A DNA stretch of 64,000 nt from Sphingomonas crusticola (GCF_003391115.1 NZ_QTJP01000001.1:1984001-2048000), one strand, 5' to 3'. Positions 20,550 through 29,537 are shown, counted from the stretch's first letter. The notes: a model not told the origin generated them from the sequence alone. Program-made: numbers and translations.

Positions 20550-20582
20550 GGGCGGCGTTCCGAAAGGAGCGCCGCCCTTTTC
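20550..20582 (+). terminator. Intrinsic terminator after carD
   Basis: A 12-bp stem (GGGCGGCG arm, one G-T pair) with a GAAA tetraloop is followed by TTTTC. Confidence 0.9.
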
Positions 20583-20596
20583 GTTTCCGATCAGCT

Positions 20597-20696
20597 CGTC
20601 TTTGCGAGGAGCGTAGCGGCGGAGCAATCCAGTCCCGATCACGCCCCATGTGGGCCTGGATTGCTTCGCCAGGCTTTCGCCCGGCTCGCAATGACG
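20597..20696. repeat. Palindromic repeat element of the CGTCATTGCGAG type
   Basis: The ends CGTCTTTGCGAG and CTCGCAATGACG are inverted, and an inner pair GCAATCCAG / CTGGATTGC is nested inside. Elements of about 100 bp with these ends are widespread in alphaproteobacteria. Confidence 0.7.
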
Positions 20697-20717
20697 GGTG
20701 GAAGGGCCTCCCTCTCG

Positions 20718-21721
20718 TCAGATCTGCGGCACCACCGCGTCCATGATCGTGATGCGTTTGCCGGTGTCCGCGCCGACGCTCGACTGGGTGACGAGGATGG
20801 TCGCGCCCGGCTTCAACTCCGCCTTTACCAGTTCGTAGAAGCGGCGCGGAAAGCGCGCACGGTTGATCGTGGCCTCGTCCAGCTCGCGCCCCGCATCCTC
20901 GCTATGGCCGGGCAAGCCGACATAGAGCCAGCGCGCCTTGCCGTCCTTGCCCACGGTCAGGGTGATGACGTGGGAGCCGGGATCGTCGTCGTTGATGATG
21001 GCCGCGCTGCGCCCGATCTCGAAACCGTTACGCAGCACCACCACCCGCTGATCATGCTTGGAAATGATGATGCTGAGCGGCCCGGTGGGCGAACGCTCCG
21101 GCGTCCAGCGAAACTCCTCCGCATCGAGGTCGCTTTGCTCGATCGGTCTCCCCTTGGCATCGATCGGCAGCAGCAGGCTCGATTCGCTCGTCAGCGCCTT
21201 CTTCGCCGCATCGCCCTGAACGACCACAGTCGCGCCCAGCCTAGTGATGCCGAACAACGCGCGGGCGAAGCCGATCGGCAGGTGCACGCAGCCATGGCTT
21301 TCGGGGTAGCCGGGCAGGCCACCCGCATGAAGCGCCACTCCATCCCACGTCAGCCTTGCTGAAAGGGCATGGGCGCGCTGTTATAGACGTTCGACCGGTG
21401 GTTGGCATCCTTTTGCAGGATGGTGAAGACACCGGTCGGCGTCGCATATCCATCCTTGCCCGAGGAGATGGTGCTGACCGCCATTCGGATGCCGTTGCGA
21501 TAGACGGTAGCGCGCTGCCGCGACAGATCGACATAGATGAGCAACGGGCCGGCAGGCGCCACCTGCGGCGCCCAGATCCACTGGCCGGGCCTGAGCTTCT
21601 CGGCCATACGCGCCAGCTCGGGCGGCGAGCTGGCGGTGGCACCCTGCGCGTGGAGCGGCGAGCCTGACCCTAGCACAAGGGCAGCCATGCCGATCATCAC
21701 GCTGAGGCATCGCTGGGTCAT
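20718..21721 (-). pseudogene. L,D-transpeptidase (YkuD), split by a one-base frameshift
   Basis: Two abutting frames encode one protein. The 5' part (21721-21350, 123 codons) has a signal peptide ending near 'LHAQG' and the YkuD start ('LIYVDLSRQRATVYRNG', 'TPTGVFTIL'). It ends 'MPFQQG' at a stop. The second frame continues as 'LTWDGVALHAG' and holds the active-site motif 'SHGCVHLP' with the catalytic Cys. One base, most likely a C, is missing at about 21355. Restoring it gives a protein of about 334 aa. L,D-transpeptidases make 3-3 peptidoglycan cross-links. Real loss and sequencing error cannot be told apart. GGAG precedes the ATG. Confidence 0.85.
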
Positions 21722-21779
21722 ATCGCTTCTCCGGTCCCTTGCCGTTAGGTCATCGTACCAATCGCCAGGGCAACTTGAC

Positions 21780-21789
21780 TACAGCTGTA
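21780..21789. promoter_or_regulatory. TACAGCTGTA palindrome (BlaI/CopY-like half-spacing)
   Basis: A perfect 10-bp palindrome overlaps the end of a possible -35 (TTGACT, 21775-21780) in the divergent gap between the L,D-transpeptidase and the DUF2807 gene. TACA-N2-TGTA is the core recognised by BlaI/CopY repressors, though no such gene is in the window. Confidence 0.3.
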
Positions 21790-21830
21790 ATAAAGGTGTA
21801 CCACTTGGATAACACAGTGGAGTGATGCCG

Positions 21831-22529
21831 ATGCGCCAAATCATCCTTTCCGCCCTGATCGCCGCCAGTGCTGCCGCGCCCGCCCTGGCGGGAGAGCGTT
21901 CGTTCCCGACCGGTGGCAATTTCGATCGTGTGTCGAACAGCACGCCGTTCGACGTCTATGTCCATACCGGGAAAGCGCCGGGGATTCATGCCGTCGGCAC
22001 GGACCAGGCATTGGATCGCCTCCGGATCGAGAATCGTGGCGGACAGCTTCGTATCGGCACCAAATCCGGCAGCTGGTTCTCCGGCTGGAACTGGGGCCAG
22101 AGCGGGCGGCTGCGGATTGACGTGACGGTGCCGATGGTCTCCGAAGTCAGCCTTGCCGGCCCGGGCAACATGATTGTCGACGTCGTGCGCACCCGCGATT
22201 TCGGCGCGCATGTGTCCGGACCCGGCACGGTCAAAGTCGCGGCGGTCGAGGCGGGGGGAGTCACGCTGAGCATGAGCGGCCCCGGGGACATATCGATCGC
22301 GGGCCATGCCGGCCGCGCGGTGATGAATGTGTCAGGCCCGGGCAATATCCGTGCCGCCAATCTCTCCCTCGCCGAGGCGAGCGTTACGGTCAGCGGCCCC
22401 GGCGATGTCGATGCAAACGTCACCCGCACCGCCGACGTGAGCGTTTCCGGCCCGGGCGACGTGCGTATCCGTGGCGGCGCACGCTGCTCGACGCACAAAA
22501 GCGGGCCGGGCAGCATCAACTGCGGTTAA
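21831..22529 (+). CDS. Exported DUF2807 beta-helix protein
   Basis: 232 aa. The start at 21831 has GGAG 8 bases upstream and opens into a clean signal peptide ending 'APALAG'. The mature protein is a DUF2807 (GIN head) domain, a right-handed beta-helix. Seven turns carry an '(S/A)GPG(D/N/T/S)' motif spaced about 18-22 residues apart from 'SLAGPGN' to 'HKSGPGS'. Such proteins are periplasmic or outer-membrane and often respond to envelope stress; the function is unknown. Two cysteines near the C-terminus ('ARCSTHKSGPGSINC') may form a disulfide. Confidence 0.8.
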   Translation: MRQIILSALIAASAAAPALAGERSFPTGGNFDRVSNSTPFDVYVHTGKAPGIHAVGTDQALDRLRIENRGGQLRIGTKSGSWFSGWNWGQSGRLRIDVTVPMVSEVSLAGPGNMIVDVVRTRDFGAHVSGPGTVKVAAVEAGGVTLSMSGPGDISIAGHAGRAVMNVSGPGNIRAANLSLAEASVTVSGPGDVDANVTRTADVSVSGPGDVRIRGGARCSTHKSGPGSINCG

Positions 22530-22573
22530 GGCCGCTGCCTACCGTTTGGGCTGAGCTTGTGACTGCTGCCTCT

Positions 22574-22784
22574 CCCGCTCATCCTGAGGTGGAATCGAGT
22601 AGCGGCATAGCCGCGTATCGAGAGCCCGTATCGAAGGACCGCTGAGGCGAGCGTGCTTCGAGACGCGTGAAGCAGGCACGCCATGTCCCCCGGACATGGC
22701 TGCGAATTGCCGGGGGCAATTCGCACCTGCTCACGCTCGATACGGCCTTCCAGGCCTACTCGGTCTCTCTTCAGCATGAGCGGG
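22574..22784. repeat. 211-bp element with terminal inverted repeats (MITE-like)
   Basis: The ends CCCGCTCATCCTGA and TCAGCATGAGCGGG match at 13 of 14 positions when inverted. The interior holds further palindromes such as CATGTCCCCCGGACATG and GCGAATTGCCCCCGGCAATTCGC-like arms, and no ORF. It fills the gap between the DUF2807 and DUF1489 genes. Confidence 0.65.
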
Positions 22785-22797
22785 TGTGGAGGTTGGG

Positions 22798-23202
22798 TCA
22801 GATCAAATAGAGCGAGGCCAGTTCGCGCACGAGGCCGGTCGGGAGCGTGGCGAGATCATCGGTATCGCCGCCGAGATCCGTCGGGGCATCCGCGCCGGTG
22901 AGATAGCGCCAGCCCTGGTGCGCGCGTTTGGGACGGACACGCACGGACACCAACGCTGCTTCGAGGCGGATCAGGCAATGGCCGCGCTCATCCTCCTCGA
23001 AGCGCAGGATGCGGCTGCGCGCGACCAGCTGATGCTTGATGATCCAATAGAGCGAGCCGCCGATCAGTTCGGCATGGCGAGTCGGGCGATAGCGCGTGGT
23101 GATATAGGTCTCGCCGCCTTCGGCCCGGCCGGTCAGCCGCGCGCGCAGCAGATCGGCGTCCGAACAACCGACCGCGACCTTGGTGAGATGAAGCAGGGAC
23201 AC
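22798..23202 (-). CDS. DUF1489 family protein
   Basis: 134 aa; matches the alphaproteobacterial DUF1489 family by its start 'MSLLHLTKVAVGCSDADLL' and the block 'TRYRPTRHAELIGGSLYWII'. Function unknown. It begins 35 bases after the mgtE stop, so it is probably the second gene of an mgtE operon. Confidence 0.8.
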   Translation of the reverse strand: MSLLHLTKVAVGCSDADLLRARLTGRAEGGETYITTRYRPTRHAELIGGSLYWIIKHQLVARSRILRFEEDERGHCLIRLEAALVSVRVRPKRAHQGWRYLTGADAPTDLGGDTDDLATLPTGLVRELASLYLI

Positions 23203-23237
23203 GGCACCAATCTGGCGCCTGTTCGCGCCGGTTCAAG

Positions 23238-24665
23238 CTAGCCGGTCAGGCCGAACAAGGCGGCCAAGCCAAGGAAGGTGAAAAAGCCCAAACAATCGGT
23301 GCACATCGTCAGAAACACCGCCGACGATACCGCGGGATCGAATTTCAGCCGGTCCATCGTCAGCGGGATCAGCACCCCGGCAAAGCCGGCCACCAGATTG
23401 TTGATCAGGATGGCGAGGCCGAACACGAACGACAGATCGGGCCGGCCGAAGATCCACCATGATCCAAGCCCGATCAGCGAGCCGAGCACGATGCCGTTGG
23501 AGGCGGCGATGCGCAGTTCGCGGAAGATCATTCGCAGCGAATTGGAGCTGGTGAGCTGGTTGGTAGCGAGCGCGCGCACCACCACCGCCAAGGTCTGGGT
23601 GCCGGCATTGCCGCCCATGCCCGAAACGATCGTCATCAAGGCCGACAGCAACGCAAAACGGGCGATTTCGTTCTGGAAGGCGCCGATGACCGAGGCGGCG
23701 ATCATGGCCGTGCCGAGATTGATCACCAGCCAGATCAGGCGCGTGCGAACCGTGAAACGGATCGGCTCGTTGATGTCGCCCATGCCGGCGCCCGACAGGC
23801 GGGTAATATCCTCGCCGGCCTCTTCCTGGATGATGTGGACGATGTCGTCGACCGTGATCATGCCGACGAGCCGCTCGTTATGGTCGACCACGGCGGCGGA
23901 AATCAGCCCATATTTCTGGAAGCGGAGCGCGACCTCTTCCTGATCCATGTCGACCGGGATGAGCGTCTGTTCGCGCTCCATCACGTCGGCGATCGGCACC
24001 TTGCGCTGCGAGCGCAGGATCCACGACAATTTGCAGGTGCCGACCGGGTGGTGGCCGTGATCGACCACGAACACTTCCCAGAAATCCTCAGTCAGATCCC
24101 GGTTGCCGCGCAGATAATCGAGCACGTTGCCGACCGTCCAATGCTCGGGAACCGCGATCAGATCGCGCTGCATCAGCCGGCCGGCCGATTCCTCGGGATA
24201 GGACAAGGCCTCTTCGATCGCGGCGCGATCGTCCGGCTCCATCGCGCGCAGGACCTCGCGCTGGTCCTCGATATCCATGTCCTCGATGATCGCGACCGCG
24301 TCGTCGGTCTCGAGCTCCGAAGCGAGGTCGGCGACCTGCTGGGCGCTCAATGCCTCCAGCACCTCGTCGCGGACCCAGTCGTTCATTTCGGCAAGCACAT
24401 CGCCATCGAGCAATTCGGCCAGCGCGCGCGCGAGCGGCTGGCGTTGATCGGCCGGCGCCAGCTCGAACAGATCGGCAATGTCGGCGGGGTGGAGCGGCTC
24501 GACCAGTGCGCGCGCCTGAGCGACCTCGTCCGCCTCGACATGTTCGATGACCGCGTCGATGAAGTCGGGGGTCAGCCGATCCTCCTCGTCATGCGAGGGT
24601 TCGGGCACGATCGGCTCGTCCGCGAGGTCGATGCGATCGGCGATGTCGGTTTCGCGCTCGCTCAT
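23238..24665 (-). CDS. mgtE: Magnesium transporter MgtE
   Basis: 475 aa from the ATG at 24665, preceded by GGGAGGTGG; an in-frame ATG 13 codons upstream lacks this. Domain order is the cytosolic MgtE N domain (residues about 40-145, 'LEPLHPADIADLFE'), two CBS domains (about 145-265, 'YPEESAGRLMQRD', 'VGMITVDDIV'), then five membrane helices with 'GMGGNAGTQTLAVVVRAL', the pore signature. It is a Mg2+-gated channel in the inner membrane. Confidence 0.95.
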   Translation of the reverse strand: MSERETDIADRIDLADEPIVPEPSHDEEDRLTPDFIDAVIEHVEADEVAQARALVEPLHPADIADLFELAPADQRQPLARALAELLDGDVLAEMNDWVRDEVLEALSAQQVADLASELETDDAVAIIEDMDIEDQREVLRAMEPDDRAAIEEALSYPEESAGRLMQRDLIAVPEHWTVGNVLDYLRGNRDLTEDFWEVFVVDHGHHPVGTCKLSWILRSQRKVPIADVMEREQTLIPVDMDQEEVALRFQKYGLISAAVVDHNERLVGMITVDDIVHIIQEEAGEDITRLSGAGMGDINEPIRFTVRTRLIWLVINLGTAMIAASVIGAFQNEIARFALLSALMTIVSGMGGNAGTQTLAVVVRALATNQLTSSNSLRMIFRELRIAASNGIVLGSLIGLGSWWIFGRPDLSFVFGLAILINNLVAGFAGVLIPLTMDRLKFDPAVSSAVFLTMCTDCLGFFTFLGLAALFGLTG

Positions 24666-24747
24666 ACCCACCTCCCGCAACGCTGCCGCTCGCTTAAGCT
24701 GCACATTCCGGCTTGTCAGCCCTTCATCGGCGCGAAAGCCATCCCAT

Positions 24748-25773
24748 ATGGTTCAGGTGACCTATCGCCTCTCCGTTCTCGACCAGTCGCCCATCGCCGC
24801 GGGTTCGACCGCGACCGATGCCCTCCACAATACGCTCGACCTTGCACAGGCGGCCGATGCTCTCGGTTATCACCGCTATTGGCTGGCCGAGCACCATGCT
24901 TCGCGCTCGCTGGCGGGCGTCGCGCCGGAGGTGATGATCGGGCCGGTGGCGCTGGCAACCAATCGCATCCGGGTCGGATCGGGCGGCATCATGTTGCCCC
25001 ATTATTCGCCGTTCAAGGTCGCGGAGATGTTCGCAATGCTGTCCGCGCTGGCGCCGGGCCGGATTGACCTGGGCCTCGGCCGCGCACCCGGTAGCGACCA
25101 GCGCACCGCATTCGCGCTCCAGCGCGATCGCAGCCGGCGCATGCCCAACGACTTTCCCGACATGCTCGACGAGCTGACGGCTTACCTGCAGGGGACGATG
25201 CCGCAGGACCATGCCTTCGCGCCGCTGCAAGATCTGATGCCGACCGGCGGCGGCATACCCGAATTGTGGATGCTCGGCTCCTCGCCCGAATCGGCCTATT
25301 GGGCGGCGGAGCGCGGCCTGCCTTATTGCTTCGCCGACTTCATCAATTCCGACGGCGCGCATCTTGCGCGTACCTATCGCGCAAATTTCCGCCCATCCGC
25401 GCAGCTCGCCGAGCCCTATGTCATGGCCGCCACCTGGACAATCGCCGCGCCGAGCGCGGAGGAGGCGGAGCGGCTCGCGGCACCCGCGCGCATGATGTTC
25501 GCCCACCTGGTCAGCGGCACGCCCATCCCCGTTCCCTCGGTCGAGGATGCGCTGGCGTGGCTCGATGCCAATCCGCAGGCCAACCGCCAGCGCCGCCGCA
25601 CCGTGCTGGGTACGCCGCTGCAGGTGCGGGCGGGGCTGGATGAGGTCGCCGCCGATTATACCGCGGACGAATTGATGCTGGTCAACATCCTGCCCGATCA
25701 CGCCGCGCGCAAGCGCTCCTACGAACTGGTCGCCGCCGAATATGGGCTGGCGCCCGTCACCGCCGCTGCTTAA
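24748..25773 (+). CDS. LLM-class flavin-dependent oxidoreductase
   Basis: 341 aa, luciferase-like monooxygenase fold of the 'group 1' kind: 'LSVLDQSPI', 'YHRYWLAEHHA', 'RIRVGSGGIMLPHYSPFKVAE', 'GRIDLGLGRAPGSD'. These bind FMNH2 or F420; the substrate cannot be inferred. The ATG at 24748 is used because the family starts just before 'RLSVLDQSP'; the binding site is weak. It is divergent from mgtE and followed 31 bases later by the cyclophilin. Confidence 0.85.
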   Translation: MVQVTYRLSVLDQSPIAAGSTATDALHNTLDLAQAADALGYHRYWLAEHHASRSLAGVAPEVMIGPVALATNRIRVGSGGIMLPHYSPFKVAEMFAMLSALAPGRIDLGLGRAPGSDQRTAFALQRDRSRRMPNDFPDMLDELTAYLQGTMPQDHAFAPLQDLMPTGGGIPELWMLGSSPESAYWAAERGLPYCFADFINSDGAHLARTYRANFRPSAQLAEPYVMAATWTIAAPSAEEAERLAAPARMMFAHLVSGTPIPVPSVEDALAWLDANPQANRQRRRTVLGTPLQVRAGLDEVAADYTADELMLVNILPDHAARKRSYELVAAEYGLAPVTAAA

Positions 25774-25804
25774 GCGCGCCCAACCGAATTTTGGAGAATC
25801 GACC

Positions 25805-26269
25805 ATGGCCGACGACACGCTGACGCTCACCCTCGATACCGGTAACGACACGGGCGGCGACGTCGTGATCAAGCTGCGCCCCGATCTGGCACCGGGCCAT
25901 GTCGCGCGCATCACCGAGCTCGCCCAGGAAGGTTTCTACGACGGGGTCGTGTTCCACCGCGTCATCCCCGGCTTCATGGCCCAGGGCGGCGATCCGACCG
26001 GCACCGGCATGGGCGGATCGAAGAAGCCCGACATCAAGGCCGAATTCTCGTCCGAGCCGCACGTTCGCGGCATCTGCTCGATGGCCCGCTCTTCCAACCC
26101 CAACAGCGCCAACAGCCAGTTCTTCATCGTGTTCGACGACGCGACCTTTCTCGACCGCCAATATACGGTGTGGGGCGAGGTGACGTCGGGCATGGAGCAT
26201 GTCGACGCGCTGCCCAAGGGCGAGCCGCCGCGCGCGCCCGGCAAGATCGTCAAGGCGACCATTTCCTAA
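25805..26269 (+). CDS. Cyclophilin-type peptidyl-prolyl isomerase
   Basis: 154 aa, no signal peptide, hence cytoplasmic (PpiB-like). The catalytic signature 'FHRVIPGFMAQGGD' and 'NSQFFIVF' are intact. GGAG stands 9 bases before the ATG at 25805. It ends at a bidirectional terminator shared with the converging LysR gene. Confidence 0.92.
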   Translation: MADDTLTLTLDTGNDTGGDVVIKLRPDLAPGHVARITELAQEGFYDGVVFHRVIPGFMAQGGDPTGTGMGGSKKPDIKAEFSSEPHVRGICSMARSSNPNSANSQFFIVFDDATFLDRQYTVWGEVTSGMEHVDALPKGEPPRAPGKIVKATIS

Positions 26270-26278
26270 TTGTCGAAC

Positions 26279-26304
26279 AGCTCCTCCCTGCGGGGAGGAG
26301 CTTT
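26279..26304. terminator. Bidirectional terminator between cyclophilin and LysR gene
   Basis: A perfect 10-bp stem AGCTCCTCCC / GGGAGGAGCT with a TGCG loop lies between two converging genes; short T-tracts follow on each strand. Confidence 0.75.
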
Positions 26305-27182
26305 CAAGCGATCGTCTCGAACAGCCAGTCGTGGAAGATCTTCACGGCGCGGTTGGACAGGCCCGTGCGGCGCGCCGCGAACCAGTAACTGTAACTCGAA
26401 TCCGCGACCTCGTCGAAAATGCGCACGAGGCGCGGATCGTGCGAGCCTTCGACATGCTCGTCGAGCATGAACGCCACGCCCAGACCCTGCGCAGCCGCGT
26501 CGAGGATCAGCTGGCCCGAATCGAAATGGTCGGTCGCCTGCGGCTCCAGATCGGGCCGCCCGATCGATTCGCGCCAGATGTTGAACAATTCCGGCATGTC
26601 GCGGTGGACGAGGATGGTGGCATGGGCGAGATCGTCGGGCTTGCGGATCGCGCCGGAACCCTCGCGCAACTTCGGCGAGCCGATCGCCGCGACCCGGCTC
26701 TGCGCAATCTTGCGCGAATAGAGCGCCGGGTCGATCTCCCGCGCGATTACGATCGCAGCATCGAGTCCCTCTCCGAGCCGCGCCAGCGCATGCGGTTGGG
26801 TATCGAGATCGATGTGGAGCGATTCGTGCCGGGCGCGCAGTTCAGGCAATCGGCCGATCAAGCGCTGCGATGCAAAAAGCGGCGGGACATTGAGTCGCAG
26901 CCGTAACAAATCCCCCTCCCCGGTGGTTGCGTCGATTGCAACGGCAAGTGCATCGAGGGCGGGGGCGACCCGTGCCAGCAACTGCTCCCCGTCATTGTTG
27001 AGCATCATCGCCTGATGGCGCCGTTCGAACAGCGGGCGGGCGACGAAGCGCTCAAGCGATTGGATGCGCCTGCTGAGGGCTGGCGAGGATAAGGCCAGCT
27101 CTTCGGCGGCAGCCTTGACCGAGCCCAGGCGCGCAACCTGCACGAATGCCTCTACGGCCGTGAGCGGGGGAAGCCGACGCAC
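26304..27182 (-). CDS. LysR-family transcriptional regulator (GcvA-like)
   Basis: 292 aa. The helix-turn-helix covers residues about 5-64 ('AFVQVARLGSVKAAAEELAL', 'PALSRRIQSLE') and the rest is the periplasmic-binding-like effector domain. The start 'MRRLPPLTAVEAFVQVARLG' is typical of the GcvA/AmpR branch. No divergent partner gene begins close by; a probable small RNA does (27334). A 20-bp palindrome at 27257-27276, with the T-N11-A content of LysR sites, is 75 bp upstream. Confidence 0.9.
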   Translation of the reverse strand: MRRLPPLTAVEAFVQVARLGSVKAAAEELALSSPALSRRIQSLERFVARPLFERRHQAMMLNNDGEQLLARVAPALDALAVAIDATTGEGDLLRLRLNVPPLFASQRLIGRLPELRARHESLHIDLDTQPHALARLGEGLDAAIVIAREIDPALYSRKIAQSRVAAIGSPKLREGSGAIRKPDDLAHATILVHRDMPELFNIWRESIGRPDLEPQATDHFDSGQLILDAAAQGLGVAFMLDEHVEGSHDPRLVRIFDEVADSSYSYWFAARRTGLSNRAVKIFHDWLFETIA

Positions 27183-27256
27183 ATCATTCTCCCTCGAGCC
27201 GGTCCCAAGTCTCGACGTTACCGGCGCAACGCCAACGTAACAAAGCGAAGTGTGGA

Positions 27257-27276
27257 TGCGAATTGCGCAATTCGCA
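27257..27276. promoter_or_regulatory. 20-bp perfect palindrome upstream of lysR-type gene
   Basis: TGCGAATTGCGCAATTCGCA is fully palindromic. It sits 75 bp from the LysR start and about 42 bp upstream of the -35 of the small RNA, so it could control either or both. Confidence 0.45.
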
Positions 27277-27298
27277 ATCGCAAAACATCGCTTCGCAC

Positions 27299-27327
27299 TT
27301 GCACAATGTTAGCGCAACCAGCATAAC
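27299..27327 (+). promoter_or_regulatory. Sigma-70-type promoter for the small RNA
   Basis: TTGCAC (27299-27304), 17-base spacer, CATAAC (27322-27327). The predicted start is near 27334. Confidence 0.5.
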
Positions 27328-27333
27328 GGACCC

Positions 27334-27395
27334 GCCTTTCAGGCATCCTCTCCTAAACTTTCAGGGCCGGTTCCTTCGGGAGCCGGCCTTTTTTT
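27334..27395 (+). ncRNA. Candidate small RNA of ~62 nt (suhB/MmgR-like?)
   Basis: A promoter is followed after ~30 free bases by a strong intrinsic terminator: 10-bp stem GGCCGGTTCC / GGAGCCGGCC with a TTCG tetraloop and seven Ts (27365-27395). No ORF fits in between. The single-stranded part has a CTCTCCT stretch able to pair with ribosome binding sites. The plan (short, CU-rich 5' part, GC hairpin, U-run) recalls the alphaproteobacterial suhB/MmgR (alpha-r8) family, but this is recognition from memory and not a search. The rest of the 437-base gap between the LysR gene and the methyltransferase shows nothing else beyond the palindrome. Confidence 0.6.
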
Positions 27396-27619
27396 CTGGA
27401 GTGACCAAGGCGGGATAGGTGCGGGCGTGCGTATAGCTGCCAAGTGCTTGCGATCGAGCCTGCTTTTGTCGCCTCGCCAGGCCGCGAGGCTGCCACGCTT
27501 CGTCTCACCGCTGCGCTGCCGCATGCAGCGAACGGGATTGCAGGGCGTCTCTCGCTTGCCATTACGTGTCAGTTTTGCGACGGGTCAAAGACGTTTCGCG
27601 TTACAGGGATCGCTGCACC

Positions 27620-28243
27620 ATGAATTCACCGGTTGCCGAGCAGGCGCTCAAGCGAACCGCGCGCCGCCGCCCGAGTGCAGGGCCCGGGCCGCTAGCCATG
27701 TTCTTCAAGGGCTTCCTGCGCCACCCGGTGATGGTCGGCTCGATCATCCCCTCGTCGCGCAAGCTGATCCGCACGATGCTGTCGCGTACCGACTGGGCCA
27801 ATACCAAATTGTTCGTCGAATATGGTCCCGGCGTCGGCACATTCTGCCAGGCGGTGCTCGATCGCATGGGCCCGGACGCGACCTATATCGCGATCGATAC
27901 CAATCCCGACTTTACCGACTATCTAGCGCGCACGATTAGCGACCCGCGCTTCATACCCGTCTTGGGCTCGGCTGCCGACGTGCGGCGCATCATCAACGAT
28001 CACGGCCACGAGCAGGCGGACTATATCCTTTCGGGCCTGCCCTTTTCGACGCTGCCGCCCGGCGTCGGCGGCAAGATCGCGACCGAGACCGCAGCGGTGC
28101 TGCGTGTCGGAGGCGCTTTCCTGGTCTACCAATTTTCGCCCAAGGTCCGCGACTTCCTGGAAATGGGCTTCCAGCGGATCGACCATGCGTTCGAGCCGAT
28201 CAATATCCCCCCTGCCCAGCTCTACTGGGCCTGGAAGGACTAA
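27620..28243 (+). CDS. PmtA-like class I SAM-dependent methyltransferase
   Basis: 207 aa. The SAM-binding motif is 'FVEYGPGVGTFCQAVL' and later motifs 'YIAIDTNPDF' and 'YILSGLPFSTLPP' fit the Rhodobacter-type phospholipid N-methyltransferase group. Phosphatidylethanolamine methylation is plausible, especially beside a phospholipase-D-type gene, but cannot be proved. The ATG at 27620 is used; an in-frame upstream start at 27566 would add an untypical Arg-rich stretch. Confidence 0.72.
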   Translation: MNSPVAEQALKRTARRRPSAGPGPLAMFFKGFLRHPVMVGSIIPSSRKLIRTMLSRTDWANTKLFVEYGPGVGTFCQAVLDRMGPDATYIAIDTNPDFTDYLARTISDPRFIPVLGSAADVRRIINDHGHEQADYILSGLPFSTLPPGVGGKIATETAAVLRVGGAFLVYQFSPKVRDFLEMGFQRIDHAFEPINIPPAQLYWAWKD

Positions 28244-28279
28244 ACGACCTCCGCGACGGAGCAGGCTGCGGCTTAGTCG

Positions 28280-29473
28280 TCACTGGTTGACCCCAAAGTT
28301 CAGCCGACGCGTGACGCTCGCGTCGACCACCGCCATCAGATAATAAGCGGCTGCCCAGCGCAGGCGGGTGAGGAAGCCCGCTTTCCTGTGCTGATCGACG
28401 GTGATTTCGCGCGAATTGGCGAGCTCGCCCTCGAAATAGCCGCGCATATGATCGGCGAAGGCCTTGTCCTCGACCCGCAGCATGATCTCGAGGTTGAGGA
28501 ATAGGCTGCGTACGTCGAAATTGGCCGATCCGATGTGCACCACATCGTCGATCACGAACAATTTGGTGTGCAGCTTGAGCGGCTGATATTCGAACACGCG
28601 CACGCCGCGCGACAATAGACGATGATAGGTGTGGCGCGCCGCCGCGATCGCGACATCGTGGTCGGTCTTGGACGGCGTGATCACGCGCGCTTCGCCGCCG
28701 CGCTTGGCGACCCGCTCGATCGCGCGCATCATGCGCGGCGTCGGCGCGAAATATGCCGCGATCAGGTCGAGCCGCCGGCTCTTCCCCACATCGCTGCGCA
28801 GCGTGCGTGCCCATGGACTCAGCCGCCGGGTCGGGCCGCCGAGCAGCCAGCAGGCCTTGCCGCCCTTGGGGTTGCTCCACCGGCCGAGCGCGTGGCGCAA
28901 GTCGCGCAGCGGCGCCTGGGCCTGATGCGTCCATTTGGCGAGTGCGTCGAAATAACTCGCGAGCCGCTGCGCCGCCGGGCCCTCGACGCAGATGCCGAGA
29001 TCGCGCCAGCCTTTCTGCTCGTCGAAATAATCATTTTCGACGTTGAAGCCGCCGACGATCGCATGATGTTCGTCCGCCAGCGCCAGCTTCTGGTGGTTGC
29101 GCAACAGATAACGCCGCCCATAACGCGGCAGGAAATGGCAAACGTCGGCGCCCAGCGCTTGCAGCGGCTTGAAGAAATCGGGTTTGGCCGAGCTGCCGAA
29201 GCCGTCGACGATCAGCGAGACGGCGACGCCGCGTTCCAGTGCGCGCTCCATTGCGGCCCGCACCTCGCGGCCGGTCTCGTCATCGGTGTAGATATAATAA
29301 AGCAGCCGCAGATTTTCCTTAGCCCCGTCGATCAGGGCGATCAGCGCCTTCAGCCGCTCCGGGCCGGCGACAAGCAAGGTCAGCCGATTGCCATCGACGG
29401 TAAAATGTTTGGACGGGCTTTCCGCGTGCGGGTGCGGGGAGGTCTTCAATGATGGTTTCGTTGACTCTGGCAC
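28280..29473 (-). CDS. Phospholipase D-like / cardiolipin synthase-family protein
   Basis: 397 aa with a GTG start at 29473. Two HKD half-sites are present: '[19 protein letters not shown]' and '[20 protein letters not shown]'. The duplicated PLD domain and length near 400 fit bacterial ClsB/ClsC-type enzymes that move phosphatidyl groups. There is no obvious N-terminal membrane helix. It converges with the methyltransferase and is divergent from rpoZ. Confidence 0.85.
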   Translation of the reverse strand: MPESTKPSLKTSPHPHAESPSKHFTVDGNRLTLLVAGPERLKALIALIDGAKENLRLLYYIYTDDETGREVRAAMERALERGVAVSLIVDGFGSSAKPDFFKPLQALGADVCHFLPRYGRRYLLRNHQKLALADEHHAIVGGFNVENDYFDEQKGWRDLGICVEGPAAQRLASYFDALAKWTHQAQAPLRDLRHALGRWSNPKGGKACWLLGGPTRRLSPWARTLRSDVGKSRRLDLIAAYFAPTPRMMRAIERVAKRGGEARVITPSKTDHDVAIAAARHTYHRLLSRGVRVFEYQPLKLHTKLFVIDDVVHIGSANFDVRSLFLNLEIMLRVEDKAFADHMRGYFEGELANSREITVDQHRKAGFLTRLRWAAAYYLMAVVDASVTRRLNFGVNQ

Positions 29474-29537
29474 TCGCTCGTCCTATCTCGCCGCTCTTCA
29501 ACACTCACCAAATGCTTGGTCAAGCGGAGCGTTCAGA

